This document shows positions 1 to 7,963 of a DNA stretch of 35,823 nt, piece by piece. The notes below the pieces were generated by a model that was not told the origin of the DNA, did not search any database, and saw only the letters and a list, made by a program, of their open reading frames with translations. Both the position numbers and the translations under genes were made by a program. Each line of letters starts with the position of its first letter. Within the stretch, counting starts at the first letter, position 1. Source of the stretch: Mesostigma viride. Lineage: Eukaryota > Streptophyta > Mesostigmatophyceae > Mesostigmatales > Mesostigmataceae. The DNA is taken from positions 1-35,823 of the forward strand of contig RPFO01001064.1 in assembly GCA_009746045.1 (NCBI GenBank). The letters run 5' to 3'.

Positions 1-268
1 CGTCGGGGCAGACCATGTGAAGAATCTGCCCCCCCGCGGCTTGCAACTTGTCTCTCGTTTTCCCGTCGTAGCTGTCGATCGGGCCCAGCTGCTCCTCGAC
101 GTATTCGAAGAAGCCGCGCACGTCATCCGACGTCTTCACTCTCGCCGCTCGCTTCATGAGCTCCATCGTCTCCGTCATGCCCGCCTCGAACACCTCGGCG
201 GTCGGGATCACGCCCGCGTCCCATTTCTTCTTCACGATCGCGCCGACCAAGTCCTTCCACTCCGACAT
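1..268 (-). CDS. Partial hypothetical protein cut by the left window edge
   Basis: An ATG at 268-266 opens a minus-strand frame that stays open for 89 codons to the window edge, so only the N-terminus is seen. It begins MSEWKDLVGAIVKKKW and looks mostly alpha-helical and mildly charged, with no cysteine cluster, signal peptide or membrane span. The plus-strand frame over the same bases is rich in Arg, His and Leu and reads as an antisense shadow. The gene is divergent from the helicase, with 79 bases between the two start codons, so both probably share a short AT-rich promoter region. I do not recognise the family. Confidence 0.6.
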   Translation of the reverse strand, partial: MSEWKDLVGAIVKKKWDAGVIPTAEVFEAGMTETMELMKRAARVKTSDDVRGFFEYVEEQLGPIDSYDGKTRDKLQAAGGQILHMVCPD

Positions 269-347
269 CTCTGCTGCATCATGGGACGGGATCTTTAGGA
301 GGGCCTAAGCGTACACAATTATTCTGTGAGTACATTAAGAAGCACAG
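269..347. promoter_or_regulatory. Divergent intergenic promoter region
   Basis: These 79 bases separate two head-to-head starts (268 on minus, 348 on plus). The centre is AT-rich compared with the flanks (CACAATTATTCTG near 314-326, TACATTAAG near 331-339), as expected for back-to-back compact viral promoters. No canonical TATA box is obvious. The assignment is positional. Confidence 0.35.
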
Positions 348-2853
348 ATGATACGGGTCCATCACGCTCGACAGCGATCCTCGTCAAGGTACGGCCGAGA
401 CGAGGAGGTAGACATCACCCTCCCCCGTGCCGCCGTCTGGTCGAAACACGCCGTTCGCTCTAAAGGAGGTATACAGAAACGTCTAAACGGCTAGTTAGGG
501 AGAGCGAGAAGGCGGCGTTCCCGGACGAGGAGGAAGAGGTGGACGTGGACAACCTGCCCGCCCACGCGCCCCCCAAGCGCCCCCTGAAGCGGCTCGTGCG
601 CCTGAGCGAAAAAGAGCCCGAGACCGCCACAAAACCGAAGGGGGGGATTCAAAGCCGTCTCAGGCAGCTGGTCAGGGAGAGCGAGAAGGCGGCATTCCCG
701 GACGAGGAGGAAGAGGTGGACGTGGACAACCTGCCCGCCCACGCCCCCCCAAGCGCCCCCTGAAGCGGCTCGTGCGCCTGAGCGAAAAAGCAGACACCCC
801 AGCTGCTCCGGAGAAGACCGCGGAAAAGCCCGCCGAAAAGGCTCCAGCTGCTCCGGAGAAGACCGCGGAAAAGCCCCCCGAAAAAGCCCCAGAAGCGCCG
901 CCGGACTACAGTCAGTGGCAAATGGTCTTGTACGATCCCAGCAAGCCTCCCACCACGGTTGCCGTCGAGCCCACCCCGGGGGCGTGGCCGCATCCCGTCA
1001 GGGACACCCAATACGCGCAGTTCGTTAAGAGGTTCTTCGACGGAGACGTGGAGGGATTCCTGCCCCCCGAACTGCGGCGCCCCGACGAGGCGGGGTGTGA
1101 CGCGCCGATGGGAGCCAGAAAGCTGGCCCCCCAGCAGGCGGTGGTCAACCTGCACCTGAAGAAGATCGCGTCTCTGAGCCCGCACTACCCGTCGCGCGGT
1201 TTCCTGGCGTGGCACTCCACCGGGTCCGGCAAGACCTGCACGGCCATGGGGGCGCTGGACGCGTTCTGGGACACCAAGAAGAACTTCGTGCTGGCCACGA
1301 GCAAGGAGAACAAGACCAACAACTCCCTGGAGGAGATCGCGAAGTGCGCGACCCTCTACCCTCGATTCAAAGGGAAGGACCCAAAGACCGTGCTGGCAGA
1401 GCTCAGGAAGCGCGTGTGGAATCGCGAGATCGTCACCTTCACGCAACTATCGCACGCCATAGGGGTCCACAAGGCCAGGAAGAACTTCGACACGAGCGTG
1501 CTCAACAACGCGCTCTTGGTCATGGACGAGGTGCAGAACCTGTTCAAGCCGCTGCCTGGACAGCAAGAGGACCACCGGGCGCTGAAGGAGTTCCTGGCCA
1601 CGCAGAACACCGACACCTCCCAGAACCTCTTCATGGTCATCCTCACGGCGACCCCCGGCGATTCCGTGGCGGAGATCCTGTGGCTCGTCAACATGATACG
1701 CCCCGTCAACTTCCCCGTGTTTACCATGGCGAACATCACGCCCGACCGGGTCCGGGGCATGATTTCATTCGTCGACTACACCGGGGACACCAACTCCTTC
1801 CCGGAGATCGCGTCCATGGAGGAGTACGATGTCCCGATGAGCGCCAAGCAGTTCGAGCTGTACAAGGCGCGGTTCAAGGAAAGCAGACGCGACATCCCCG
1901 CGAAGGACAGGGAGCGATACTGGTACGCGGAGGCCAGGAAGATAGCCAATTGCGTGCCCCTCAGAAGCGTGCCCTCCAACCAGCTACTGAGGCAACTGCC
2001 CGTTCTCTCCCCCAAGTTCCAGAAAATGGTGGAGATCTTCCTCAAAGGGGGCAAGCACTACGTGTACTCCTACTTCAACGTCCACGGGATCGCGGACCTG
2101 GCAAAGGTGCTGTCCGCCATCGGGTACTCGCGCTTCACCCCGGGCGGTCCGTTGCCTCCTCGGAAACGTTTCGCGGTCCTGGACGGCGAAACGACCGAGG
2201 GGCAGCTCAAGGCCTTCCGAGAGGTGTTCAACTCGGACGCGAACAAGCGCGGGGAGCTCCTCCAGATCGTGCTGGCCCGGAGGAGGTACAACGAAGGCCT
2301 CGACCTCAAGGCGGTGACCGACGTGCACATCATGGAGCCCCTCGTGAACGCCAACTCGGAGAAGCAGGCCATAGCTAGGGCGGTGCGGCACTGCTCTCAC
2401 AAGGCGCTGCCGAAAGCGGAGTGGAAGGTCCGCGTGCACCGGTACTTCGCCGTGCCTCCCGGGTCCTCCTCGTCCAGTCGCCAGGTCCTCGACAAGATAC
2501 CGGCGGACAAGGTCCAGATGATGCGACAGATGGTGCAGCTGAAACTGGACAACGTGTCCAAGGACCTCAGGAAGAGGAGTCTCGCGCCGAACGTGAGGGC
2601 CGCCCTCCAATTGTACAAACGCATCGCGGAGATCCAGATGGGAGTGCTGACGGGCGGCGGGCAGGGCGGCACCCCGTCGGTGGACAAGCTCGTGTACCAG
2701 GACGCGAAGGCCAGAGGGTCGAACCCGGACCTGGAGCGACTGCTGGCCATCTTGCGGGACGCCTCCATAGACTGCGAGTTCCTCAAGTCCTTCCACAACC
2801 AGCCGAACATGATGAGGGCCGCGAACAGGCCGCCTCTGGAATGCAAGAAGTAG
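348..2853 (+). CDS. D6/D11-type superfamily-2 helicase/NTPase, with frame breaks in its N-terminal repeat region
   Basis: This is a nucleic-acid-dependent ATPase of the NCLDV SF2 class, related to poxvirus D6/D11-like transcription helicases. Seen in the main frame (772-2853): Walker A HSTGSGKT at 1213-1236, a DEVQ-type motif II at 1525-1536, motif III LTATP at 1642-1656, and a motif VI-like QAIARAVRHCSH near 2365-2400. Such enzymes act in viral transcription initiation or termination. The frame from 772 lacks a convincing start. The ATG at 348 opens MIRVHHARQRSSS and runs into acidic/basic repeats (DEEEEVDVDNLPAH, KRLVRLSEK) that recur in all three frames, joined by single-base breaks near 480-495 and at a C run near 744-752. 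I therefore place the start at 348. The N-terminal extension is repetitive and Pro/Glu/Lys-rich. A run of ten T follows the stop. Confidence 0.85.
465..905 (+). repeat. Coding tandem repeats in the helicase N-terminal extension
   Basis: The block encoding VRESEKAAFPDEEEEVDVDN occurs at about 494-556 and again at about 674-733, near-identical at the DNA level (unit about 180 bp). A more diverged copy (DEEVDITLPRA) lies near 400-430. Downstream, APEKTAEKP(A/P)EKAP is repeated at about 808-885. The copies fall in different frames because of one-base differences, which is how the frame breaks can be located. Confidence 0.7.
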
Positions 2854-2861
2854 TCCTGGTC

Positions 2862-2871
2862 TTTTTTTTTT
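2862..2871 (+). terminator. T10 tract after helicase stop, candidate transcription end signal
   Basis: Ten consecutive T residues begin eight bases after the helicase stop codon. In asfarviruses mRNA 3' ends map to runs of seven or more T. A similar role here is inference from position only. Confidence 0.35.
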
Positions 2872-2880
2872 CTCGTGTGC

Positions 2881-2893
2881 TATGTATATCGAA
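2881..2893 (+). promoter_or_regulatory. TATA-like element before the 2894 start
   Basis: TATGTATATC ends four bases before the ATG at 2894, in a 40-base gap between two genes. It resembles the TATA-like sequences directly upstream of several other starts in this window. Confidence 0.4.
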
Positions 2894-3474
2894 CATGGGA
2901 AGGAGCAACTGGAAGGAGACCCCCAAGCAGGCGAAGGACCTCTATCGCAGTTTTCTGTCCGACCTAGCTGGTGCGCGGGCCGACGACATCGGGCGCAATC
3001 TTAAGAAAATTACAAACCTCAAGGCGAGAGACAAATACAGGGATTACCAGAATAACGCGATCAAGGCCACGGAGCACATGATGGGGTGGCCCGAGTTGAA
3101 AAAGGCCAATTTCGTGGCGCTCGCGGAAGGCGATCAGAGGTACTACGACGTGCAGAGGAAGAGGCGGCGCAGCGTCGAGTGCCACGGCGTCGAGGTGGCG
3201 CAAGGCCTGCGCCCAGCTCGGGCGCACCCAGTACCGTCGCCGCATCCTGTTGCCAAGGACCAGCGCCGGGTACTGCGCCCCGGGCCGCACGTTCCCCCGG
3301 ATCAAGTCCGCGTGGAGCGGCAAGCACATCCGTTTCGGCGATTCCAGTGCCCCCGCCCGCGCGTCGGCCGCCAGTCACCAGCGGAAGAAAAAGAAGAAGA
3401 AGGTCGCCCCTCTGTCTCGCCGCGCGCTGGTCGCGAGGGCGACCGGTGTCCCGAAACACATCAGGTTCTTCTGA
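2894..3474 (+). CDS. Basic protein of unknown function, one frame break
   Basis: The ATG at 2894 opens MGRSNWKETPKQAKDLYRSF, with a helical, lysine-rich first 90 residues. At about 3165-3180 the coding signal moves to another frame, which runs to a stop at 3474 and contains SAWSGKHIRFG, a run of six lysines and the C-terminal KHIRFF. The original frame turns into low-quality Arg/Pro-rich sequence after the break. The shift is equivalent to one missing base. The very basic C-terminal half suggests nucleic-acid binding or packaging, but I recognise no domain. It follows the helicase by 40 bases and is probably transcribed separately. Confidence 0.55.
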
Positions 3475-3684
3475 GGCGTCTGAGGCGTAGCCCCGCCTGT
3501 CCTCCTCTTTGTTTTCGCGTTTGACTGACCTCGTTTCGTTTGCATGCACGCAGGAACTCCACCCCGTCAGGCCCATCAGGTAAGTCCCCCATCCACGTCG
3601 CGTCAGGGCGACTACGGGGCGGGTTCGACCCCCGCACGTGGACGAACGTGACAAAAAAACCTCCGTTACCTTACAACTCGCTAC
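3475..3684. other. Intergenic region with tRNA-like T-arm and splice-like signals
   Basis: This 210-base gap holds no credible ORF. It contains a tRNA-like fold at 3592-3642 and a perfect consensus 5' splice site (CAGGTAAGT, 3577-3585) preceded by a pyrimidine-rich stretch and CAG at 3551-3553. Seven A residues precede the next gene at about 3653-3659. Confidence 0.5.
3592..3642 (+). ncRNA. tRNA-like structure (acceptor stem plus T-arm, no anticodon arm)
   Basis: TCCACGT (3592-3598) pairs perfectly over 7 bp with ACGTGGA (3636-3642). Inside, GCGGG/CCCGC (3619-3623, 3631-3635) forms a 5-bp stem closing the 7-base loop TTCGACC, which has the layout of a T-arm and matches a pol III B-box. A possible D-arm remnant, GTCG/CGAC (3597-3600, 3609-3612), shares two bases with the acceptor. 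Only about 20 bases separate acceptor and T-arm, so there is no room for an anticodon arm. It is either a decayed tRNA or a tRNA-like element. Confidence 0.4.
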
Positions 3685-4086
3685 ATGGGAAATAAGTCCG
3701 CGCCGGACACCTCCGGGTACCCACCCGACATCGTGGCCCAGTGCAAAGACACACTCACGACGGCGTGTCTGACGGCCGCCATGGCCGCGAGGGCAGCCGC
3801 CGACGCCGTAAGTAGAGCCCTGGCCCCTATGGAGACGCAAGTGAACGACGCGCTCGTGCTGCAGCGATCCGGGATGGAAGAGGAGGCCACCCGCGCGCTG
3901 GAGGAGCAGCGGTACGCGTACGAGACGCAGATGAAGAGCGTGCTGGCCAAGGACGCCCAAGAGGACGCGCGCAAGATCAAGCTGCTCGTGGGCATCTCCT
4001 TCGCCGTCGTCGCGCTCTCCGTGCTGGCCCTGTACGCGTGGATGAAAAAAATGACTCCTAAGAGTATCGTACCCCAGCCCCGATGA
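3685..4086 (+). CDS. Putative N-myristoylated single-span membrane (virion) protein
   Basis: The 133-residue protein starts MGNKSAP, a fit to the N-myristoylation signal (Gly2, small residue at position 6). Residues about 45-100 are alanine- and glutamate-rich and likely coiled-coil. Residues about 103-123 (LLVGISFAVVALSVLALYAW) form one transmembrane helix followed by a short basic tail. Acylated proteins with a C-terminal anchor are typical of NCLDV inner-membrane or entry-complex proteins, but there is no sequence match that I can name. Its stop overlaps the next gene's start as ATGA (4083-4086), indicating co-expression. Confidence 0.65.
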   Translation: MGNKSAPDTSGYPPDIVAQCKDTLTTACLTAAMAARAAADAVSRALAPMETQVNDALVLQRSGMEEEATRALEEQRYAYETQMKSVLAKDAQEDARKIKLLVGISFAVVALSVLALYAWMKKMTPKSIVPQPR

Positions 4087-4612
4087 ACTACGCGCTATCG
4101 AGCTGCACCGGACCCAGCGCCGGGTTAGAAAAGAGGATGCAGGTGTTCCTGACCGGCTCGAACGGGGCGGGACACACCGTGTTCCTGCTGAAGTCCCCCT
4201 CCGCGACGTCACCTCCTGCCGCCTCGTGTGGGCCAATGTCCCCGCCACCGCGGGGGTCGGACTGAGCACCGCCGTGCACGTCAAGGTGGGCGACAGGAGC
4301 CTCGACAAGGTCGTGACCGCCGTGCCCGCCGCGCCCGGACCCGACATCACGTCCGCCACCGCCGAGGACTTCATGGCGGGCAAGGCGTACTTCTTCGTGA
4401 TGCCCAACGGGGTGGAGCTGTACCGCCCCGCCCACGAGATGGACGAGAAGGTCATCTTCACCCCGGAGCTCCCGGGCGTGCAGTCCGTCGAGGTGGAGAT
4501 CTACGAGATCCCCCCCGCACTTGATGAAGACGGGAAGCGCCCTCGCGTCCTACTCAACCTGGCAGACGAGACGTTCGCCATGGTGCTGGAATTCACGTGC
4601 AAGCACCGCTGA
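4083..4612 (+). CDS. Beta-rich putative virion protein, one frame break
   Basis: The ATG at 4083 overlaps the previous stop (ATGA). The first frame reads MNYALSSCTGPSAGLEKRMQ and runs to about 4195. A CCCCCT run at 4195-4200 then coincides with a switch to the frame that ends at 4612 (FAMVLEFTCKHR), equivalent to one missing base. The pattern PLRDVTSCRLVWANVPATAG, strand-turn-strand sequence after a hydrophobic start and a length near 175 residues resemble the small beta-structured minor capsid proteins of large DNA viruses. That is inference. It shares its general build with the protein at 21334. The stop is followed by an A run (4612-4620). Confidence 0.5.
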
Positions 4613-4642
4613 AAAAAAAACTGCCACCATGGTATCGAACAC

Positions 4643-5750
4643 ATGGCGAGAGGTCGCGCGACCGCGAGTAACGCGAAGAAGAAGAGCAAGCCGCCCTCGA
4701 GGGCGAAAGGAACCCACCGCAGACACCGGGTGCGCGCACACGATACCGGACACGACGAGCCGGTGGAGAGAACGAGCGGCCACGAGGCCGCAGGTGACGC
4801 GGCCGGATCCGGTCAGGGTGGTTTCTCGTGGGAGGCGTTCCTGACGTCGGACGACCCGCCACCGGGACCGGGGGATACCGGTTCCTCGGTAGCCGAGCTG
4901 GAGGCCTTCCTGATGTCGGATGACCCCCCATGGCTCCAAAGGCACGCGGCGTGGAGGGCGGGAAGAGACGCCGGGAGCGGGCGCGGGAAGAGGCGTGGGC
5001 CGAGAGGGAGAGACAGCGGCTGGCGGATCCTGAAGCGTTCCGAATGGCAGAAAAAGCCGCCGCCAACCGCGAGTGGAGAGCGGAAATGCGCGAGAAAGAG
5101 CCCGAGAAGTACAGGCAGCTTCGAAATAAGTGGAATGAGCGAAATAAGGAGCGGTATCATCGCGAAAAGGAGCAAAAACAGCAGCTGCCGGAGAAAGCGG
5201 GGGCGAACGACCTTGAGGCCTTCCTGATGTCGGACGACCCCCCTGGCTCCAAAGGCACACGGAGTGGAGGGAGGGGCGGCCCGCTCGAGAGCGGGCGCGG
5301 GAAGAGGCGTGGGCCGAGAGGGAGAGACAGCGGCTGGCGGATCCAGAGGCGTTCATGAGGGCGCAAGAGGCCGCCGAGAAGAAAGAGCGGCGCGCTGATA
5401 TGAAAGAGAATGCGCCTGAGAAGCACGGGCAATTTCGAAAGAAGGAGAGGGAGCGGTATCATCGCGGGCAGAGTGAAGCCCGCGATTATGCAGCGTACAA
5501 GGTTGAACAGGCACTGCTGGAGAGGAGGCGGCAGATTGACGAGGCGGTCCAGCAGGCAAAAGACCAGGAGATGAGAGAGAGGAGAAATCGCGAGGTGCCA
5601 CCCACGGAGCAGGCGTCGAGGGAGAAGCGGAGGAAGCTCGCCGAGTCTATGGGCGCGAAAGTTTACTACTTAAACGACGGTAAAGGAGGCGGGCAGGGGG
5701 CGAGTAGCGGCCACCGGGTGGGGGCGAGAAGGGTCGGGAGGCGCTACTGA
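4643..5750 (+). CDS. Repeat-built, highly charged coiled-coil protein with two frame breaks
   Basis: The ATG at 4643 opens a basic N-terminus (MARGRATASNAKKKSK). A motif LEAFLMSDDPP occurs at about 4898-4931 and again at about 5212-5242, each followed by a long E/R/K/A-rich segment (AREEAWAERERQRLADPEAF), so the gene contains two tandem units of about 310 bp. After each LMSDDPP motif the coding signal moves one frame back at a run of six C. The three frames (from 4643, 4930 and 5355) therefore form one gene ending at 5750. The rest looks like a single long coiled coil with a Gly/Arg-rich tail. No enzymatic motif is visible. A scaffold or nucleic-acid-associated virion protein is possible. Confidence 0.5.
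4890..5530 (+). repeat. Two tandem coding units of about 310 bp
   Basis: Unit 1 (about 4890-5205) and unit 2 (about 5206-5530) share long identical stretches, including the segment coding for AREEAWAERERQRLAD. Both contain the same C6 tract where the reading frame shifts. Unit 2 has lost or altered a few codons just after the C tract. Confidence 0.65.
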
Positions 5751-5774
5751 AAAAAAGCTCCCCCTCTTATACGG

Positions 5775-5861
5775 ATGGCTAGGGGTCGCGCGACCGCGAG
5801 TAACGCGAAGAAGAAGAGCAAGCCGCCCTCGAGGGCGAAAGGAACCCACCGGATAAAATGA
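5775..5861 (+). pseudogene. Truncated copy of the 5' end of the 4643 gene
   Basis: Bases 5775-5852 repeat the first 78 bases of the 4643 gene almost exactly and give the same 26-residue basic peptide, ending after two new codons at TGA 5859-5861. TTATAC lies just upstream (5767-5772). The stop overlaps the next ATG (ATGA, 5858-5861). It is either a duplicated promoter-proximal fragment or a small basic peptide gene. I favour a remnant of local duplication. Confidence 0.5.
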
Positions 5862-5959
5862 ACCGCCACCCAGATAAAATGAACCGCGACCCGGAGCTGT
5901 TCCAGGTCAAGTGGTCCCTCCAGCAGTACCCCCTCTGCTCGTTCTGCGCGCCTCTGTGA
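5858..5959 (+). CDS. Possible 33-residue small ORF
   Basis: The ATG overlaps the preceding stop (ATGA). The frame starts MNRHPDKMNRDPELFQVKW and ends CSFCAPL. Its first part comes from two copies of an 18-base unit (AGATAAAATGAACCGC) and the C-terminus has a CxxC pair. It is short, with no homologue known to me, and could be chance. Confidence 0.25.
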   Translation: MNRHPDKMNRDPELFQVKWSLQQYPLCSFCAPL

Positions 5960-5999
5960 GAACCGTCGCGCATTATATGTGAGTGTATAGCAGAAAAGA

Positions 6000-6743
6000 A
6001 TGCGAGGTGTGCATCTCGCCGTCATCGCGCTCGTGCTCCTGCTGTTTACCCTTATGCTGGCATCCGGGCTGCAGAGGAGGGGCGCAGAGCCCCCGTTCCT
6101 GTCAGGGGCAGACCAGTACGGCGGGTCGATCCCCAGGTTCATCAGCCAGCAGAGGCGGGAAGAGGTCCGATTCGCCGCGGCCACGGCGGGGGGGTCGACG
6201 ACGCCCGTGACCCCCCAAGTCCCCGCAGATGAACAGAACGCCCCACCCACGAAGGAGCGAAACTCGAGAGCACGGGCGATTGCGGGGGCCGTTGCGAACG
6301 AGGCCAACCGCTCCCTGATCACGAACACGTACGCCCCCGCCATGGTGGTAGACGTGGCCGGAATGGCATTGGACGCGATGGGACTGGGGAAGGTCGCGGA
6401 CGTCGTGACGAAGCCCCTGGACTTTATGGCAAAACACACGCCCATCGGGGCCTTGGTCAACGCGTTCACGGACCCGAAAGCCAGCGCCGAGTGCAAACTG
6501 CTCAAGTTCGTCAGCCTAGGGTTCGGCAGCTGCGATAAAACGGGCACCTCCTGCGTCAAGGGCAGTTGCGCGAGGGACGACTACTGGAAAGCGCTGTACA
6601 GCGGGGACGAGAAGGCGCTGGAAAAGGCGAAGAAATTATACGACCCCGACCTCCCCGCGGTACTGCAGCTGGACCGCGCGGCCCCCAGCGGCGAACGAAA
6701 AACCGTCGCGCCCTCCTCGACCCTACCGATGAGAGGGGTGTGA
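6000..6743 (+). CDS. Signal-anchored, cysteine-containing putative membrane/virion protein
   Basis: The 247-residue protein starts with MRGVHLAVIALVLLLFTLMLASGL, here split as a short basic start then a hydrophobic helix at about residues 5-23, which suggests a signal anchor. The middle is polar and of low complexity. Residues about 110-160 contain weakly hydrophobic helices (GMALDAMGLGKVADVV). A cluster of four cysteines lies at about 165-195 (C..GSC....TSC..GSC), likely disulfide-bonded. A TATA-like stretch (TTATATG, 5971-5979, and GTATAG, 5985-5990) precedes the ATG by 10-25 bases. The topology resembles N-terminally anchored NCLDV virion membrane proteins. The family is not recognised. 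Confidence 0.6.
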   Translation: MRGVHLAVIALVLLLFTLMLASGLQRRGAEPPFLSGADQYGGSIPRFISQQRREEVRFAAATAGGSTTPVTPQVPADEQNAPPTKERNSRARAIAGAVANEANRSLITNTYAPAMVVDVAGMALDAMGLGKVADVVTKPLDFMAKHTPIGALVNAFTDPKASAECKLLKFVSLGFGSCDKTGTSCVKGSCARDDYWKALYSGDEKALEKAKKLYDPDLPAVLQLDRAAPSGERKTVAPSSTLPMRGV

Positions 6744-6756
6744 CGTGGCGGTGGGT

Positions 6757-6811
6757 GACAATGCGCGCTTAGATGGCGATGAATAAAATCGCGGCCCATA
6801 TACCACGCACC
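6757..6811 (+). promoter_or_regulatory. Composite promoter: GACAATGCGCGCTTA plus TATACCAC
   Basis: GACAATGCGCGCTTA at 6757-6771 is followed by TATACCAC at 6799-6806, five bases before the ATG at 6812. The same two elements in the same order and spacing precede the gene at 14581, although the spacer sequences differ. This pairing decided the start codon: an earlier in-frame ATG at 6773 would place the TATA element inside the gene. Confidence 0.65.
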
Positions 6812-7942
6812 ATGACGGCCCCGGGAGAGTGCCCCTTCACCCTGGACGAGCTGGCGCGGCTGGCGTGCGAGTTCGCGGACCGGCACGTGGTGCCCGCCGC
6901 CCACTGCGTGGACTGGATCAGCGTGGAGAAGGACGTCGCGCCCGCCTTCCGGGACTTCCTCGAGCTCAAGGGGCTGCCCTCATACGACTTCCGGCTCATG
7001 GACCAGGACAAGTGGACGGACCACACGCGGGTGTGGGCCGCCGTGTTCCAGGCGAGGGGGGGGGTCCTCGCCAACTCGTGCACCCCCGCCAAGAGGTGGA
7101 TGTGGGTGCAGAACCTGGCCCTGCGCCACTCGGACGCCCCCGTGGCGCGCGAGATCCCCCCCGCCCCCTGGTGGTTCGACATCAAGGGCTTCTTCCAGCA
7201 CAGGACCGGGGTCGCCGACCGGAAGGAGAAAAGGGACTGGGCCGTCGAGTACATGCAGAAGTACGAGTTATGTCTCACCGTCGGAGAGCAGGAGGAGGCC
7301 TTCCTGGAGGACTGCAGCGCCAGCGGGGTGTACGACCTCACCGACCTCCTGCAGCTGCGGGCGGTCCGCAAGCACCTGTCCGAGCACGGCGTGCAGCCCC
7401 CCGCCTGGGTCGACGCGACCATCCGCAACCTCAGGCAGCGCCTCACGCTCAACTACCACAACCACACGGGGAAGGGGGGCAAGAAGAGCGACGCGCTCAC
7501 CCACCGCCTCATGTGGCCGTCCGCGGACGAGGAGGAGCAGCAGATGCGGGCTGCGTGCCAGAAGGCCGCGAGGGTGACAGGGGTGCCCGAGGGCGGCGGC
7601 AGGCAGGAGGACGAGGAGATGGAGGAGCCGGAGGACGCCGCCGCGGGGCAGGAGGACCCCACCGGCGCCTCCATGGGCGCCCACCTGCGCACCTTCCTCA
7701 AGGCCAGCCGCCTCGTCCGGCTGGACCCGCAGGCGCACATGCAGCTCTCCGCATTCCGCAAGCTCTTCTTCCACGACTTCCTAGAGCTGAAGACCAGCTG
7801 CTCGAGGAAAGTCACCAACGAGGAGCTGGGGGACCTGCTCAGGCCCTACGGCGTCTCCATCCCGAACAAACGGGTGCGGGGGAGGAACGGCGAGCGGGTC
7901 GCCATCGTGGCCGGGGTCGCGTCCCAAGAGGAGGAAAAATGA
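6812..7942 (+). CDS. Hypothetical protein with repeated FxDFLELK motif
   Basis: This 376-residue protein starts at 6812 (MTAPGECPFTLDELARL), chosen because the TATACCAC element ends five bases upstream. An N-terminal aromatic-rich region (residues 1-150) contains FRDFLELKG. The middle is helical. Residues about 255-285 form an acidic linker (EDEEMEEPEDAAAGQED). The C-terminal part repeats the motif as FHDFLELKT, followed by helices and GRNGERVAIVAGV, which reads like a small winged-helix unit. The two motif copies suggest an ancient internal duplication. There is no catalytic motif. A role in DNA binding or replication is possible but unproven. The frame is intact throughout, unlike many neighbours. 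Confidence 0.6.
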   Translation: MTAPGECPFTLDELARLACEFADRHVVPAAHCVDWISVEKDVAPAFRDFLELKGLPSYDFRLMDQDKWTDHTRVWAAVFQARGGVLANSCTPAKRWMWVQNLALRHSDAPVAREIPPAPWWFDIKGFFQHRTGVADRKEKRDWAVEYMQKYELCLTVGEQEEAFLEDCSASGVYDLTDLLQLRAVRKHLSEHGVQPPAWVDATIRNLRQRLTLNYHNHTGKGGKKSDALTHRLMWPSADEEEQQMRAACQKAARVTGVPEGGGRQEDEEMEEPEDAAAGQEDPTGASMGAHLRTFLKASRLVRLDPQAHMQLSAFRKLFFHDFLELKTSCSRKVTNEELGDLLRPYGVSIPNKRVRGRNGERVAIVAGVASQEEEK

Positions 7943-7963
7943 CCCGCGGTGGTGTGAGAAGAC

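Noticed and set aside
17-298. A plus-strand open frame of 93 codons at the left edge
   Set aside because: It is rich in Arg, His and Leu with no domain. The opposite strand gives a well-composed protein with an ATG at 268, so this is an antisense shadow.
649-1446. Long minus-strand frame opposite the helicase N-terminus
   Set aside because: It lies antisense to conserved helicase motifs and to coding repeats, and its composition (Gly/Leu/Arg/Val) is that of a GC-rich shadow.
3061-4461. A 466-codon minus-strand frame across three plus-strand genes
   Set aside because: It spans two intergenic gaps and the ATGA overlap of well-supported plus-strand genes, and its sequence is Arg/Gly/Ser-rich without domains.
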